Shown one piece after another: positions 45,113 to 53,491 of a DNA stretch of 64,000 bases (position 1 is the stretch's first letter; each line of letters starts with the position of its first letter). The position numbers were made by a program, and so were the translations under genes. The notes under the pieces are model-generated. The model was given only the letters and a program-made list of their open reading frames with translations. It was not told the origin of the DNA and ran no database searches. Source of the DNA: Clostridia bacterium (GTDB lineage: Bacteria; Bacillota; Clostridia; Lachnospirales; Anaerotignaceae); assembly GCA_910575055.1 (NCBI GenBank), contig CAJTDC010000001.1, positions 310,001 through 374,000 on the forward strand. The letters run 5' to 3'.

Positions 45113-46503
45113 TGGAACTTTGGCAAGCATTAAAAAATCATTCCCAACAACAATATTATCCTTTTCATATGCCAGGACATAAAGCAGGTAGATTAGGTGC
45201 TTTTACTGAAATACTTTCTCAAGATATTACAGAAATAACAGATTTTGACAATCTCCATAAACCAGAAGGTATATTATTACAATCTCAAAAAAGATGTGCA
45301 GAATTATTTGGTGCAGAAGAAAGTTTTTTTTTAGTAAATGGTTCCACAAGCGGTATATTATCATCAATACTTTCTGTGTGTAGTGCAAAAGATGAAATTA
45401 TTGTTGCAAGAAATTGTCATAAAAGTGTTTACAGTGCTTTAGTACTTTCAGGAGCAAAACCTATATATATACTTCCTGAAAATATAGAAAATGCTGATTT
45501 TTTAGGAAGTATTACATTAGAACAAATACAAAAAGCAGTTACCAAAAATACCAAAGCAGCAATAATAACAAGCCCTACTTATGAAGGTATCACATCAAAT
45601 ATTGCAGAAATAAGTGATTTTTTACACAAAAAAAACATATTGCTCATAGTAGATGAAGCACATGGAAGTCATATGAAATTTCATAATTATTTTCCTAAAA
45701 CAGCATTACAGCAAAATGCAGATATTGTAATACAAAGTTTACACAAAACATTACCCTGTCCTACACAAACAGCTGTACTTCATATACAAGGCAATAGGGT
45801 GAATAGAAATAAATTAAAACAATGTCTTTCTATGGTACAAACTTCTAGTCCTTCCTATTTGTTTTTATCTGCTATTGATTTTTGTTGTCATTGGCTTGAA
45901 AAAGAAGCAAAAAATGCTTTTGAATATTATGTTCAAAATCTGAAATGGTTTTATGAACAATCAAAATATTGGAAACATATTGTATTATTAAATGAAGCAG
46001 GCTATTGTAGAGATAAATCAAAATTGATACTGCAATTACCTCAAAGACAGATGACAGGTATTCAATTAAATGATATACTAATAAAAAAGTATCATTTAAT
46101 ATTAGAAATGGGTTATTTATCTTATGCTATTGCTATGACAAGCCCCGCAGATACAAAGCAAGGATTTGATATGCTGTCAAAAGCAATTACACAAATTGAT
46201 GCTGAAATTTGTGGTAATTCTAAAGTAATGTCATTTCCTAAAATACAAAACATATTACCTATTTTAAAATATTGTCCTAGACAGGCTTTTTTTGCAGAAA
46301 AAAAACAAATTCCCTTTTCAAAAAGTCAAGGGCAAATTTGTGGAGAATTTATTATTCCTTATCCTCCTGGTATTCCTCTTTTAGCACCAGGAGAAGTCAT
46401 TACAAAACAAATTATGAAGCAAATTGCTGTATTACAAAAAGCAAATATTTCATTAGTAGGCTGTCATAACAACACTTTAAATACTATAGAAGTAATAAGC
46501 TAA
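45112..46503 (+). CDS. Orn/Lys/Arg decarboxylase family protein (YaaO-like)
   Basis: The protein has 463 residues. It is a PLP-dependent fold type I enzyme of the short Firmicutes group: FHMPGHKAG (start of the domain), SGILSSILSVCSAKDEIIVARNCHKS, LIVDEAHGSHM, and the Schiff-base Lys in SLHKTLPCPTQTA. The C-terminal domain ends IPYPPGIPLLAPGE. Substrates in the family are arginine, lysine or ornithine, and the choice cannot be made from sequence. In Bacillus the homologue yaaO lies upstream of tmk-yaaQ; here it is at the far end of the same cluster. Confidence 0.88.
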   Translation: MELWQALKNHSQQQYYPFHMPGHKAGRLGAFTEILSQDITEITDFDNLHKPEGILLQSQKRCAELFGAEESFFLVNGSTSGILSSILSVCSAKDEIIVARNCHKSVYSALVLSGAKPIYILPENIENADFLGSITLEQIQKAVTKNTKAAIITSPTYEGITSNIAEISDFLHKKNILLIVDEAHGSHMKFHNYFPKTALQQNADIVIQSLHKTLPCPTQTAVLHIQGNRVNRNKLKQCLSMVQTSSPSYLFLSAIDFCCHWLEKEAKNAFEYYVQNLKWFYEQSKYWKHIVLLNEAGYCRDKSKLILQLPQRQMTGIQLNDILIKKYHLILEMGYLSYAIAMTSPADTKQGFDMLSKAITQIDAEICGNSKVMSFPKIQNILPILKYCPRQAFFAEKKQIPFSKSQGQICGEFIIPYPPGIPLLAPGEVITKQIMKQIAVLQKANISLVGCHNNTLNTIEVIS

Positions 46504-46520
46504 AAAGGAAGTGAAGCAAT

Positions 46521-46910
46521 ATGAAAAACTTATTAGATACATTAACAATACAAGATTGGATATTGACAGCAATTATTGCTTATTTTATTACACATATCAT
46601 ATTACGTATCAGTGATTTTAAAAAAAGCATTAAAAATATAAAACAACGTCAAATGATTTCAATGGATTACAAAATAGTAGATTTAGAAAAACTAATGGCA
46701 AAATGTTATGAATTGTTTCCTATTGATACTATTTATTTTAAAGGAAAAGCATTTCATAGTGGTATGCGTGTCAGAATTACAACAATACAGAAAAAAGTGA
46801 TTGAAGGAGAAATCATAGGCAAAAGTAAAATGGATTTATTATGTATTAAAACACAAAACCAAATTATTGCTCACGATTTAGATAAAATCGAACAAATGGA
46901 ACAATTATAA
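46521..46910 (+). CDS. Small single-pass membrane protein of unknown function
   Basis: I do not recognise this 129-residue protein. A hydrophobic helix lies near the N-terminus (about 12-30, ILTAIIAYFITHIIL). A basic linker and a small beta-rich cytoplasmic domain follow (GMRVRITTIQKKVIEGEIIGKSKMDLLCI), which recalls an SH3-like barrel, but no family can be named. It is the last gene of the darA operon, 17 bases after the decarboxylase, with AGGAAGTG before its ATG. Confidence 0.7.
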   Translation: MKNLLDTLTIQDWILTAIIAYFITHIILRISDFKKSIKNIKQRQMISMDYKIVDLEKLMAKCYELFPIDTIYFKGKAFHSGMRVRITTIQKKVIEGEIIGKSKMDLLCIKTQNQIIAHDLDKIEQMEQL

Positions 46911-46935
46911 AAAGGGTATGTAATATACCCTTTTT
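46908..46935. terminator. Convergent intrinsic terminator
   Basis: AAAAAGGGTAT pairs with ATACCCTTTTT around a five-base loop; usable on both strands, for the darA operon and mtnN. Confidence 0.85.
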
Positions 46936-46948
46936 GTACGTTATTACT

Positions 46949-47656
46949 TTATGACATCATTTCAAACATTTTTTCTAATAATTCGCTAGAATTTGCAGCA
47001 GCAATTTTTACAAATTGTTCATAAGCAATGTGTGCTTTATCCTCTGCATCATCGGATATAGAACGTATAATAACAAAAGGAATTTGATTGAGATAACAAG
47101 TATGAGCAATGGCTGCTCCTTCCATTTCAGCACAATATCCTTGCACTGTTTGCCATATTCTTTCTTTACCTTGTGGGGTACTGATAAATTGGTCACCGCT
47201 AGCAATTCTTCCTAAAAACACTTTTGCTTTTGATGTTAATGACATACTGCATTTTTCTGCTAGTTCTATCAATGTTTTATCTGCTTTAAAATAACTTTCC
47301 TCCATACGAGGAATAATACCTATAGGGTCACCAAAAACAGAAGTATCCATATCATGCTGTACAGCATCTTTTGAAATTACAATATCTCCTATAGATAGTT
47401 CTTTGTAAACAGCTCCTGCTACCCCTACATTAATTATACAATCTACAGCAAAACGGTCAATTAATATTTGTGCACAAAGTGCAGCATTTACTTTACCTAT
47501 ACCACTTTTCACTAATACCACTTTTTTATCATATAATGTACCTTTATAAAATGTTACACCAATAATTTGCTCTGTATCTATAATAGATGCTTTTTGTCGT
47601 AATAATGCAATTTCTTCTTCCATTGCACCAATAATTCCAATATTCTGCAATTTCAT
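46949..47656 (-). CDS. mtnN: 5'-methylthioadenosine/S-adenosylhomocysteine nucleosidase
   Basis: The protein has 235 residues. It cleaves methylthioadenosine and S-adenosylhomocysteine, feeding methionine recycling and making the AI-2 precursor. Motifs are IGIIGAMEEEIALL (catalytic Glu), NVGVAGAV, AEMEGAAIAHTC, and the catalytic Asp region RSISDDAE. The ATG has GAAGGAGA upstream. It is alone on the minus strand, between the darA operon and the NADAR gene. Confidence 0.95.
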   Translation of the reverse strand: MKLQNIGIIGAMEEEIALLRQKASIIDTEQIIGVTFYKGTLYDKKVVLVKSGIGKVNAALCAQILIDRFAVDCIINVGVAGAVYKELSIGDIVISKDAVQHDMDTSVFGDPIGIIPRMEESYFKADKTLIELAEKCSMSLTSKAKVFLGRIASGDQFISTPQGKERIWQTVQGYCAEMEGAAIAHTCYLNQIPFVIIRSISDDAEDKAHIAYEQFVKIAAANSSELLEKMFEMMS

Positions 47657-47700
47657 TCTCCTTCCATTTGTAATAAAAATATATTAAAAACTTCTTTATT

Positions 47701-47728
47701 TTAACACACATTTATGCTATCATACAAT
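47701..47728 (+). promoter_or_regulatory. Possible promoter of the NADAR gene
   Basis: TTAACA (47701-47706), a 16-base spacer and TACAAT (47723-47728), 49 bases before the ATG. Confidence 0.4.
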
Positions 47729-47777
47729 ACATAAAAACGTATTATAAAAAAATAAAACCATACAGGAGGTATTTTAA

Positions 47778-48257
47778 ATGCAAAATATAATTTGTTTTCA
47801 TAATCCTGATGAAATAAATGGTTATCTAAGTAATTGGTTTTTATCAGATTTTACAAAAAATAATACTACATTTTCTTCTATGGAACAATATATGATGTAC
47901 CAAAAGGCAAAATTATTTCAAGATAATGATATTGCTTCAAAAATATTACAGACATCAGATGCTGGTAAAATAAAAGCATTAGGACGTTCTGTAAAAAATT
48001 ATGATGATACTATTTGGAATGGTACAAGACAAATCATTGTTTATGAGGGACTATTAGAAAAATTTCGTCAAAATGAGCAACTTAGAAAAAAACTGATTGA
48101 AACAGGAAATGCTATTTTGGCAGAATGTGCCATACAAGATAAAATATGGGGAATAGGTTTATCTATGAAAAATGAAAAACGTTTTGATATGACACAATGG
48201 AAAGGTCAAAATCTATTGGGTTTTTCCATTATGATGGTAAGAAAAGCACTGTCATAA
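47778..48257 (+). CDS. NADAR family protein (YbiA-like N-glycosidase)
   Basis: The protein has 159 residues, a complete single NADAR domain. Conserved parts are LSNWFLSDF, FSSMEQYMMYQKAKLF (with the conserved Glu), AGKIKALGRSV, and DKIWGIGLS with W-x-G-x-NLLG. Family members cleave N-glycosidic bonds: YbiA acts on riboflavin intermediates, and others remove ADP-ribose from guanine in DNA as antitoxins to DarT. No DarT-like or riboflavin gene is next to it, so which role applies is open. Confidence 0.9.
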   Translation: MQNIICFHNPDEINGYLSNWFLSDFTKNNTTFSSMEQYMMYQKAKLFQDNDIASKILQTSDAGKIKALGRSVKNYDDTIWNGTRQIIVYEGLLEKFRQNEQLRKKLIETGNAILAECAIQDKIWGIGLSMKNEKRFDMTQWKGQNLLGFSIMMVRKALS

Positions 48258-48328
48258 ATTACGATAAAAGTAATAAATATTCCTTTTTTAGCGTATGTAT
48301 AAAATCATAACAATAAGGGGGAAGCAAT

Positions 48329-49033
48329 ATGAAACCAATCATAGCCATTACACCAGATTACAATTATGAATTACAAAAGTATATACTATCTCAACAATAC
48401 ATTGATGCAGTAAAAAAAGCTGGAGGTTATCCTATTGTTATTTTTGATACAGATGATTTTTCTGATAGTATAGATGGTATTATATTAACAGGTGGTGGAG
48501 ATGTAAATCCTCTTTTATTTGAAGAACAACCACTTATTGACAATGGCGAAATTTGTCCTATCAGAGATAATTTCGAATTCAAATTATGCCAATGGGGATT
48601 TCGCAAAAAATTGCCTATGTTAGGAATTTGTAGAGGTATGCAAATTTTTTGTTTATGTTGTGGTGGGAGTATTTATCAAGACATTTATACACAAACAAAT
48701 ACTAATATAAAGCATATTCAAAAAGCACCTCGTTTTGAAGCCACACATACCATAGACATCACAGAAGGCAGTATATTATATCATATTGCTCAACAAAAAA
48801 GCTGTACTGTAAATTCATTTCATCATCAAGCAGTAAAACAAACAGGAAATGATTTTATTGTTTCAGCAAAAAGTAAAGATGGTTTAATTGAGGCAATAGA
48901 ACATAAAACATTACCTTTTGTTTTAGGAGTACAATGGCACCCTGAAGCTATGACACAAGACAATATACAGCAAAAATTATTTCAAACTTTTATACAAAAA
49001 GCAATTCAAATAAGGAGGAAATCATTTGAATGA
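48329..49033 (+). CDS. Gamma-glutamyl-gamma-aminobutyrate hydrolase-like class I amidotransferase
   Basis: The protein has 234 residues. It is a standalone class I glutamine amidotransferase fold of the PuuD/peptidase C26 group. The nucleophile elbow is GICRGMQIFC with its catalytic Cys, and the His-Glu pair is in VQWHPEAM. SDSIDGIILTGGGDVNP and SFHHQAVK are family signatures. It probably hydrolyses a gamma-glutamyl amide; the real substrate is unknown as no putrescine genes are near. It overlaps mscS by eight bases, and AAGGAGGAA for mscS lies within its end. Confidence 0.9.
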   Translation: MKPIIAITPDYNYELQKYILSQQYIDAVKKAGGYPIVIFDTDDFSDSIDGIILTGGGDVNPLLFEEQPLIDNGEICPIRDNFEFKLCQWGFRKKLPMLGICRGMQIFCLCCGGSIYQDIYTQTNTNIKHIQKAPRFEATHTIDITEGSILYHIAQQKSCTVNSFHHQAVKQTGNDFIVSAKSKDGLIEAIEHKTLPFVLGVQWHPEAMTQDNIQQKLFQTFIQKAIQIRRKSFE

Positions 49034-49880
49034 ATTTTTATCATTATTTTCAGAAAAAAATATTGAAAAAATATTGTCACTAGGTTACAAATTATTTTAT
49101 TGTTTCGTTGTATTCGCTGTTTGTCTTTTTTTTATACAATTAAGCCGAAAAGCAGTAAAACGTTTTTTAATGAAACAAGCTGAAAACAACAAAATGCCTG
49201 TTGATGAGAGAAAAGCAAATACGATTTATTCTATTGTATCTAGTATTATAAAATATTTGTTGTATTTTATTGCATTATGCACTATATTAACAGAATTAGG
49301 CATTGAAAAAAGTTCTTTAATTGCTATTGCCGGAGCTGGCTCTGTTGCTATTGGTTTAGGTGCTCAAAATGTTATACAGGATATGTTAGATGGTTTTTTT
49401 ATACTTTTTGAAGACCATTTTGGTGTAGGTGACATTGTAGAAATACAAGGAAAAACAGGTACTGTAGAAGCGATTACTATGAGAACTACTAAAATAAGAG
49501 ATGCTAATGGTGCAGTACACATTTTTCCAAATGGTTCTATAGGCAGTATTACAAATTACTGCAAAGACTATATCAATGCCATTGTAGATATTGATATTGA
49601 TTATAACGAAAATTTAGAAAATGTCATAATAATATTAAAAAATGAAATGGAAAAAACAAAAAATATACCCTATATTTTAGAAACACCTCAAGTATTAGGT
49701 GTAACAGAATTAGGAGCTTATGCAGTAACAATACGTATTGTGGCAAAATGTCAAGTAAAACAAAATTGGGCTGTAGAAAGAGAACTTCGTTTACGCATAA
49801 AAAACAGATTAGACAAAGAAAATATTATTATACCATTTCCACAAGCAACAGTGCATATTCAAAAAGAACAAAAGGAGTGA
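49026..49880 (+). CDS. mscS: MscS-type mechanosensitive channel
   Basis: The protein has 284 residues with three N-terminal membrane helices. The pore helix AIAGAGSVAIGLGAQNVIQDMLDG is followed by FILFEDHFGVGDIVEIQGKTGTVEAITMRTTKIRD, the beta domain of MscS, and a cytoplasmic C-terminal cage domain. It opens under hypo-osmotic stress. The start is TTG behind AAGGAGGAAATC and overlaps the previous stop. The DUF951 gene follows six bases later, a common pairing in Firmicutes. Confidence 0.94.
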   Translation: MNEFLSLFSEKNIEKILSLGYKLFYCFVVFAVCLFFIQLSRKAVKRFLMKQAENNKMPVDERKANTIYSIVSSIIKYLLYFIALCTILTELGIEKSSLIAIAGAGSVAIGLGAQNVIQDMLDGFFILFEDHFGVGDIVEIQGKTGTVEAITMRTTKIRDANGAVHIFPNGSIGSITNYCKDYINAIVDIDIDYNENLENVIIILKNEMEKTKNIPYILETPQVLGVTELGAYAVTIRIVAKCQVKQNWAVERELRLRIKNRLDKENIIIPFPQATVHIQKEQKE

Positions 49881-49886
49881 TAAAAA

Positions 49887-50078
49887 ATGAATTTTTCAAT
49901 AGGTGATAAAGTGCAAATGAAAAAACCACATCCTTGTGGCAGTAATGAATGGGAAATATTGCGAATAGGCATTGACTTCAGAATAAAATGTTGTAAATGT
50001 GGTCATCTTGTTATGTTGCCTAGACAAAAATTTGAAAAAGGTGTTAAAAAAATATTAGAGCAAAAACAAAGTGATTGA
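49887..50078 (+). CDS. DUF951 family protein
   Basis: The protein has 63 residues. The family pattern is complete: FSIGDKVQMKKPHPCGSNEWEILRIGIDFRIKCCKCGHLVMLPR. The CCKCGH motif with the upstream PCG may bind zinc. The function is unknown. It is coupled to mscS, with AAAGGAGTG before the ATG. Confidence 0.93.
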   Translation: MNFSIGDKVQMKKPHPCGSNEWEILRIGIDFRIKCCKCGHLVMLPRQKFEKGVKKILEQKQSD

Positions 50079-50105
50079 GGAAATTGCTTCAATCACTTTG
50101 TCTAT
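50067..50105. terminator. Terminator hairpin after DUF951
   Basis: A perfect 12-bp stem (50067-50078 with 50089-50100) with a ten-base loop overlaps the DUF951 stop. The plus-strand tail is weak (TCTATC) and the minus-strand tail has TTTTT. Confidence 0.65.
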
Positions 50106-50187
50106 CAAAAAACTATTTTTGACTTATTGTGTCGACTTTTTTGATATAATAAAAATATTGTTATATCTTTATTATACTAAATATCTT

Positions 50188-50994
50188 CTATTTTAATGCA
50201 ATAATACCTGCCATATTTCCTCTTTCATTTCCCATTACTCTATGAGAATAAAATAAATCTGTATGACACATAGTACAGATATTAGATAATTCAATATTTT
50301 TTTCTTGTACACCACAATTCATTAAAATACGTTTGTTTGTTTCCCATAAATCAATTTTATATCTTTCTGGCACAGTATCGTTTATCATCACATCGTCTGC
50401 AAAATCCAATTTTTGGCGAAATTCTTTTACAACAGGTTCGTCTACTTGAAAACAGCATTGTCCTATAGATGGGCCAATTCCTGCAATGACATCTTTAGGA
50501 TTTGTACCATAATTTTCTGTCATTTTCTCAATAGCTTTTTGTGCAATGCTGTTTACAGTACCTCTCCAGCCAGCGTGCACTGCACCAATCGCTTTATTCA
50601 CAGTATCTAAAAGTAATATTGGTGTACAATCTGCCGAAAATACTGTCAACTGTATTCCTGCAATATTTGTAATCAATCCATCTGTATCTTTTATTACACT
50701 TTTTTTTGTTACTCCCATACCTCTGTCTTGTTCTGTCACTACTCTAATATTTGTAGTATGTGTTTGATGACAAAGTACAAAACTATTTTTATCAAAGTCA
50801 AGTGCATTACAAACAATATCATAATTTTGTAATACTTTTTCTCTTTGTTCTCCTCTTGTAAAGCTCATATTCAACTCTGCATAAACGCCTGTACTAACAC
50901 CTCCTAAACGTGTAGTAACACAATGCTTTACCATATTTGTATTTTCTAAATTTTGAAATGTAATATATTTTAAATTATTTTTTTCACAAATCAT
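50188..50994 (-). CDS. pgeF: Peptidoglycan editing factor / purine nucleoside phosphorylase PgeF (YfiH)
   Basis: The protein has 268 residues of the LACC1/YfiH family. The metal-ligand motifs are CHQTHTTNI (His), FSADCTPILLLD (Cys) and IGAVHAGWRGTV (His). Members have adenosine/purine phosphorylase activity, and in Escherichia coli the protein helps keep wall precursors correct. It lies nine bases after the rnhB-yraN gene on the minus strand, with AGGAGAAA before the ATG. Confidence 0.92.
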   Translation of the reverse strand: MICEKNNLKYITFQNLENTNMVKHCVTTRLGGVSTGVYAELNMSFTRGEQREKVLQNYDIVCNALDFDKNSFVLCHQTHTTNIRVVTEQDRGMGVTKKSVIKDTDGLITNIAGIQLTVFSADCTPILLLDTVNKAIGAVHAGWRGTVNSIAQKAIEKMTENYGTNPKDVIAGIGPSIGQCCFQVDEPVVKEFRQKLDFADDVMINDTVPERYKIDLWETNKRILMNCGVQEKNIELSNICTMCHTDLFYSHRVMGNERGNMAGIIALK

Positions 50995-51003
50995 ATTTTT
51001 CTC

Positions 51004-52146
51004 CTATTCTAGCCAAAAAGCATTTTCTATGTAACGAAAATAATATTGTTTTTGTTTTTCTAATATTTCTGCTACATCAAAACGCATATCTAACTCTGTA
51101 ATATTATTTTCTGATATATAATACATCGCTGTTTGAACAATTCTTTTTTGTTTTTGTTTTGTAACTGCTTCACAAGGTTGACCATTTTTTTCTGTTTGAC
51201 GAAGTTTTACTTCTGTAAATACTATAGTATTTTGTTTTTGTGCTATAATATCAATTTCACCACATTCACAGCGATAATTTCTTTCTAATATGATATAACC
51301 TGCTTTTTTCATTTCTTTTACTGCTAATAGTTCTCCTTTTGTACCTTTTGCTTTGTTATCTGATTTTATTTGATTTTGTTGTGTAGGAAGTATATTTTTT
51401 ACAAATGTTTTTCTATGTATCGCACAAATACCATATTGTTTTATTGCTTGCATATGCTCCTGTGAGCCATATCCCTTATTTCTTTCAAAACCATATTGTG
51501 TATACAATTTTGAAAATTCTTCCATCATAGCATCTCTTGTTACTTTTGCAACAATGCTTGCTGCTGCAATAGAAATGCTTTTTCCATCTCCACCTATAAT
51601 ACCTCTTTGAGGTATTGTAATATGAGGAATGTGTACAGCATCTGCTAATACAAATTCTGGTGTAACAGAAAGCTTTTCTAATGCTTCCCTCATAGCTTCA
51701 TAAGTTGCCTGCAATATGTTAATTTCATCAATACGTTCTGATGATACGATACCTATACTATAAGAAATTGCCTTTTCACATATAATATGATATAATTGTT
51801 GTCTTTTTTTAGCTGAAAGTTTTTTTGAGTCATTTACACCTTCTATTTTACAATTTTCAGGAAGTATTACCGCAGCTGTTACAACAGGTCCTGCAAGAGG
51901 TCCCCTTCCTACTTCGTCAATTCCTGCAACAATACGATAGCCTTTTTGATAACATTCTTTTTCAAATGTCAGCATAGTATCTAAACGTAATTGTTCTTTT
52001 TGATAAACTTCTATTTTTTTTTGATATTGGCAAATTATATTTTGTACTCCTTTTCTTGTATCATTACAATATAGATTAATAAGAGCAGAAATGTCTTGTA
52101 TTGATGCAGATAAAAATTTTGATTTTATTTCGCTTATGCTTTCCAC
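51004..52146 (-). CDS. rnhB: Fused RNase HII - YraN (UPF0102) nuclease-like protein
   Basis: The start is GTG seven bases behind AAGGAGG, giving 380 residues. Residues about 70-265 are RNase HII: IVAGIDEVGRGPLAGPVVTAAV with the catalytic Asp-Glu, KKLSAKKR, and a final Asp in VLADAVHIP. It removes ribonucleotides from DNA. Residues about 270-380 are a full YraN domain (GTKGELLAVKEMKKAGY, RNYRCECGEIDIIA, VFTEVKLRQ), a Holliday-junction-resolvase-like fold. There is no stop between the two, so they form one polypeptide. In many Firmicutes they are adjacent separate genes. The first 65 residues are an N-terminal extension (LSASIQDISALINLYCNDTR) seen in Firmicutes RNase HII. Confidence 0.92.
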   Translation of the reverse strand: MESISEIKSKFLSASIQDISALINLYCNDTRKGVQNIICQYQKKIEVYQKEQLRLDTMLTFEKECYQKGYRIVAGIDEVGRGPLAGPVVTAAVILPENCKIEGVNDSKKLSAKKRQQLYHIICEKAISYSIGIVSSERIDEINILQATYEAMREALEKLSVTPEFVLADAVHIPHITIPQRGIIGGDGKSISIAAASIVAKVTRDAMMEEFSKLYTQYGFERNKGYGSQEHMQAIKQYGICAIHRKTFVKNILPTQQNQIKSDNKAKGTKGELLAVKEMKKAGYIILERNYRCECGEIDIIAQKQNTIVFTEVKLRQTEKNGQPCEAVTKQKQKRIVQTAMYYISENNITELDMRFDVAEILEKQKQYYFRYIENAFWLE

Positions 52147-52267
52147 ATTGATACCTCCTTTTTGCATAAGTTATTTTGTTTTAATAGTATATCACATATT
52201 TGATTTCTAAAAAACAATAACCTATATTATATAATAGCAAAAATGCATCATTTTTTATAAAAATATA

Positions 52268-52298
52268 TTGACTTAAAGTGCACTCTAAGTAGTATAAT
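52268..52298 (+). promoter_or_regulatory. MerR-family-type promoter with 19-base spacer and internal palindrome
   Basis: TTGACT (52268-52273), 19 bases, TATAAT (52293-52298). The spacer holds CTTAAAGTGCACTCTAAG (52272-52289), a near-perfect dyad centred on TGCA. This is the layout that MerR-family activators, such as AdhR-type aldehyde sensors, use to distort an over-long promoter. No merR gene is in the window. Confidence 0.8.
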
Positions 52299-52341
52299 TA
52301 TACTATAGTAAAAAATAAATTTATACAAAGGAGTAATTACT

Positions 52342-53469
52342 ATGGTCTATAAAAATTTTAAACAATTAAAATTGTCAGCACTTGGTATGGGTTCTATGCG
52401 TTTGCCTCTGATAGATGGAAATAACGCAAAAATAGACGAAAAAAAAGCTACAGAAATGGTTGCTTATGCTATAGAAAACGGTATTAATTATTATGACACT
52501 GCTTGGGGCTATCACGATGGAAATTCAGAAATTGCAATGGGAAATATATTAAGTAAATATCCTCGTGAAAAGTATTATTTAGCAACAAAATTTCCAGGTT
52601 ATGACGTTTCTAATATGGATAAAGTAGAAGAAATTTTTGAAAAGCAACTTGAAAAATGTAAAGTAGACTATTTTGATTTTTATTTGTTTCACAATGTATG
52701 CGAATTAAATATTGAACAATATCTTGATGAAAAATATAAAATACACGAATATCTTATGAAACAAAAACAAAATGGTAGAATTCGTCATTTAGGATTTTCT
52801 ATTCACGGTAGCTATGATGTTATGAAGCGCTTTTTAGAAAAGTATGGAAAAGATATGGAATTTTGTCAAATACAATTAAATTACATAGACTTATCTTTCC
52901 AGCACGCAGATGATAAAATAAAACTTTTAAAACAATATGACATTCCTGTTTGGGTAATGGAACCTCTTAGAGGTGGAAAACTTTGTAAACTTTCTGAAAA
53001 TGACACAGAAACATTAAAACAACTCAGAGCAGAAGCAGATGCTACAGAATGGGCATTCCGCTTTTTGCAAAGTATTCCAGAAGTAACAATGATACTTTCT
53101 GGTATGTCCTCTTTGGAACAGTTAAAACAAAATATAGAAATATTTCAAAATGAAAAACCATTAAACGAAACAGAAAAGCAAACATTATTTACCATTGCTG
53201 ACGGTATGTTAAATGGTAAATTGCCTTGTACTTCTTGTCGTTATTGTACTACACACTGTCCTCAGCAATTAGATATTCCTCACCTCTTAGAACTTTATAA
53301 TGAACATCGTTTTACAGGTGGCGGATTTATTGCTCCTATGGTAATAGGAACACTTCCAGAGGAAAAACGCCCAAGCGTTTGTATTGGCTGTAGAAGCTGT
53401 GAAGCAGTCTGTCCTCAGCAAATTAAAATATCAGAAGCACTTGCAGACTTTTCAGCAAAATTAAAATAA
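52342..53469 (+). CDS. Aldo/keto reductase with C-terminal 4Fe-4S ferredoxin domain
   Basis: The protein has 375 residues. An AKR barrel (about 1-280) starts LKLSALGMGSMRLPL. It includes NYYDTAWGYHDGNSE with the active-site Tyr, and IRHLGFSIHG. The C-terminal part holds two ferredoxin-type clusters: CTSCRYCTTHCP (about 293-304) and CIGCRSCEAVCP (about 349-360). Such anaerobe AKRs probably pass electrons via Fe-S clusters; the substrate is unknown. It is the first gene behind the MerR-type promoter, with CAAAGGAG before its ATG. Confidence 0.92.
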   Translation: MVYKNFKQLKLSALGMGSMRLPLIDGNNAKIDEKKATEMVAYAIENGINYYDTAWGYHDGNSEIAMGNILSKYPREKYYLATKFPGYDVSNMDKVEEIFEKQLEKCKVDYFDFYLFHNVCELNIEQYLDEKYKIHEYLMKQKQNGRIRHLGFSIHGSYDVMKRFLEKYGKDMEFCQIQLNYIDLSFQHADDKIKLLKQYDIPVWVMEPLRGGKLCKLSENDTETLKQLRAEADATEWAFRFLQSIPEVTMILSGMSSLEQLKQNIEIFQNEKPLNETEKQTLFTIADGMLNGKLPCTSCRYCTTHCPQQLDIPHLLELYNEHRFTGGGFIAPMVIGTLPEEKRPSVCIGCRSCEAVCPQQIKISEALADFSAKLK

Positions 53470-53491
53470 TAACTATAAAGGAGAGTAAAAT

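Noticed and set aside
52268-52298. Reading the promoter as an ordinary SigA promoter
   Set aside because: The spacer is 19 bases and contains a long dyad, which fits MerR-type control better than an unregulated promoter.
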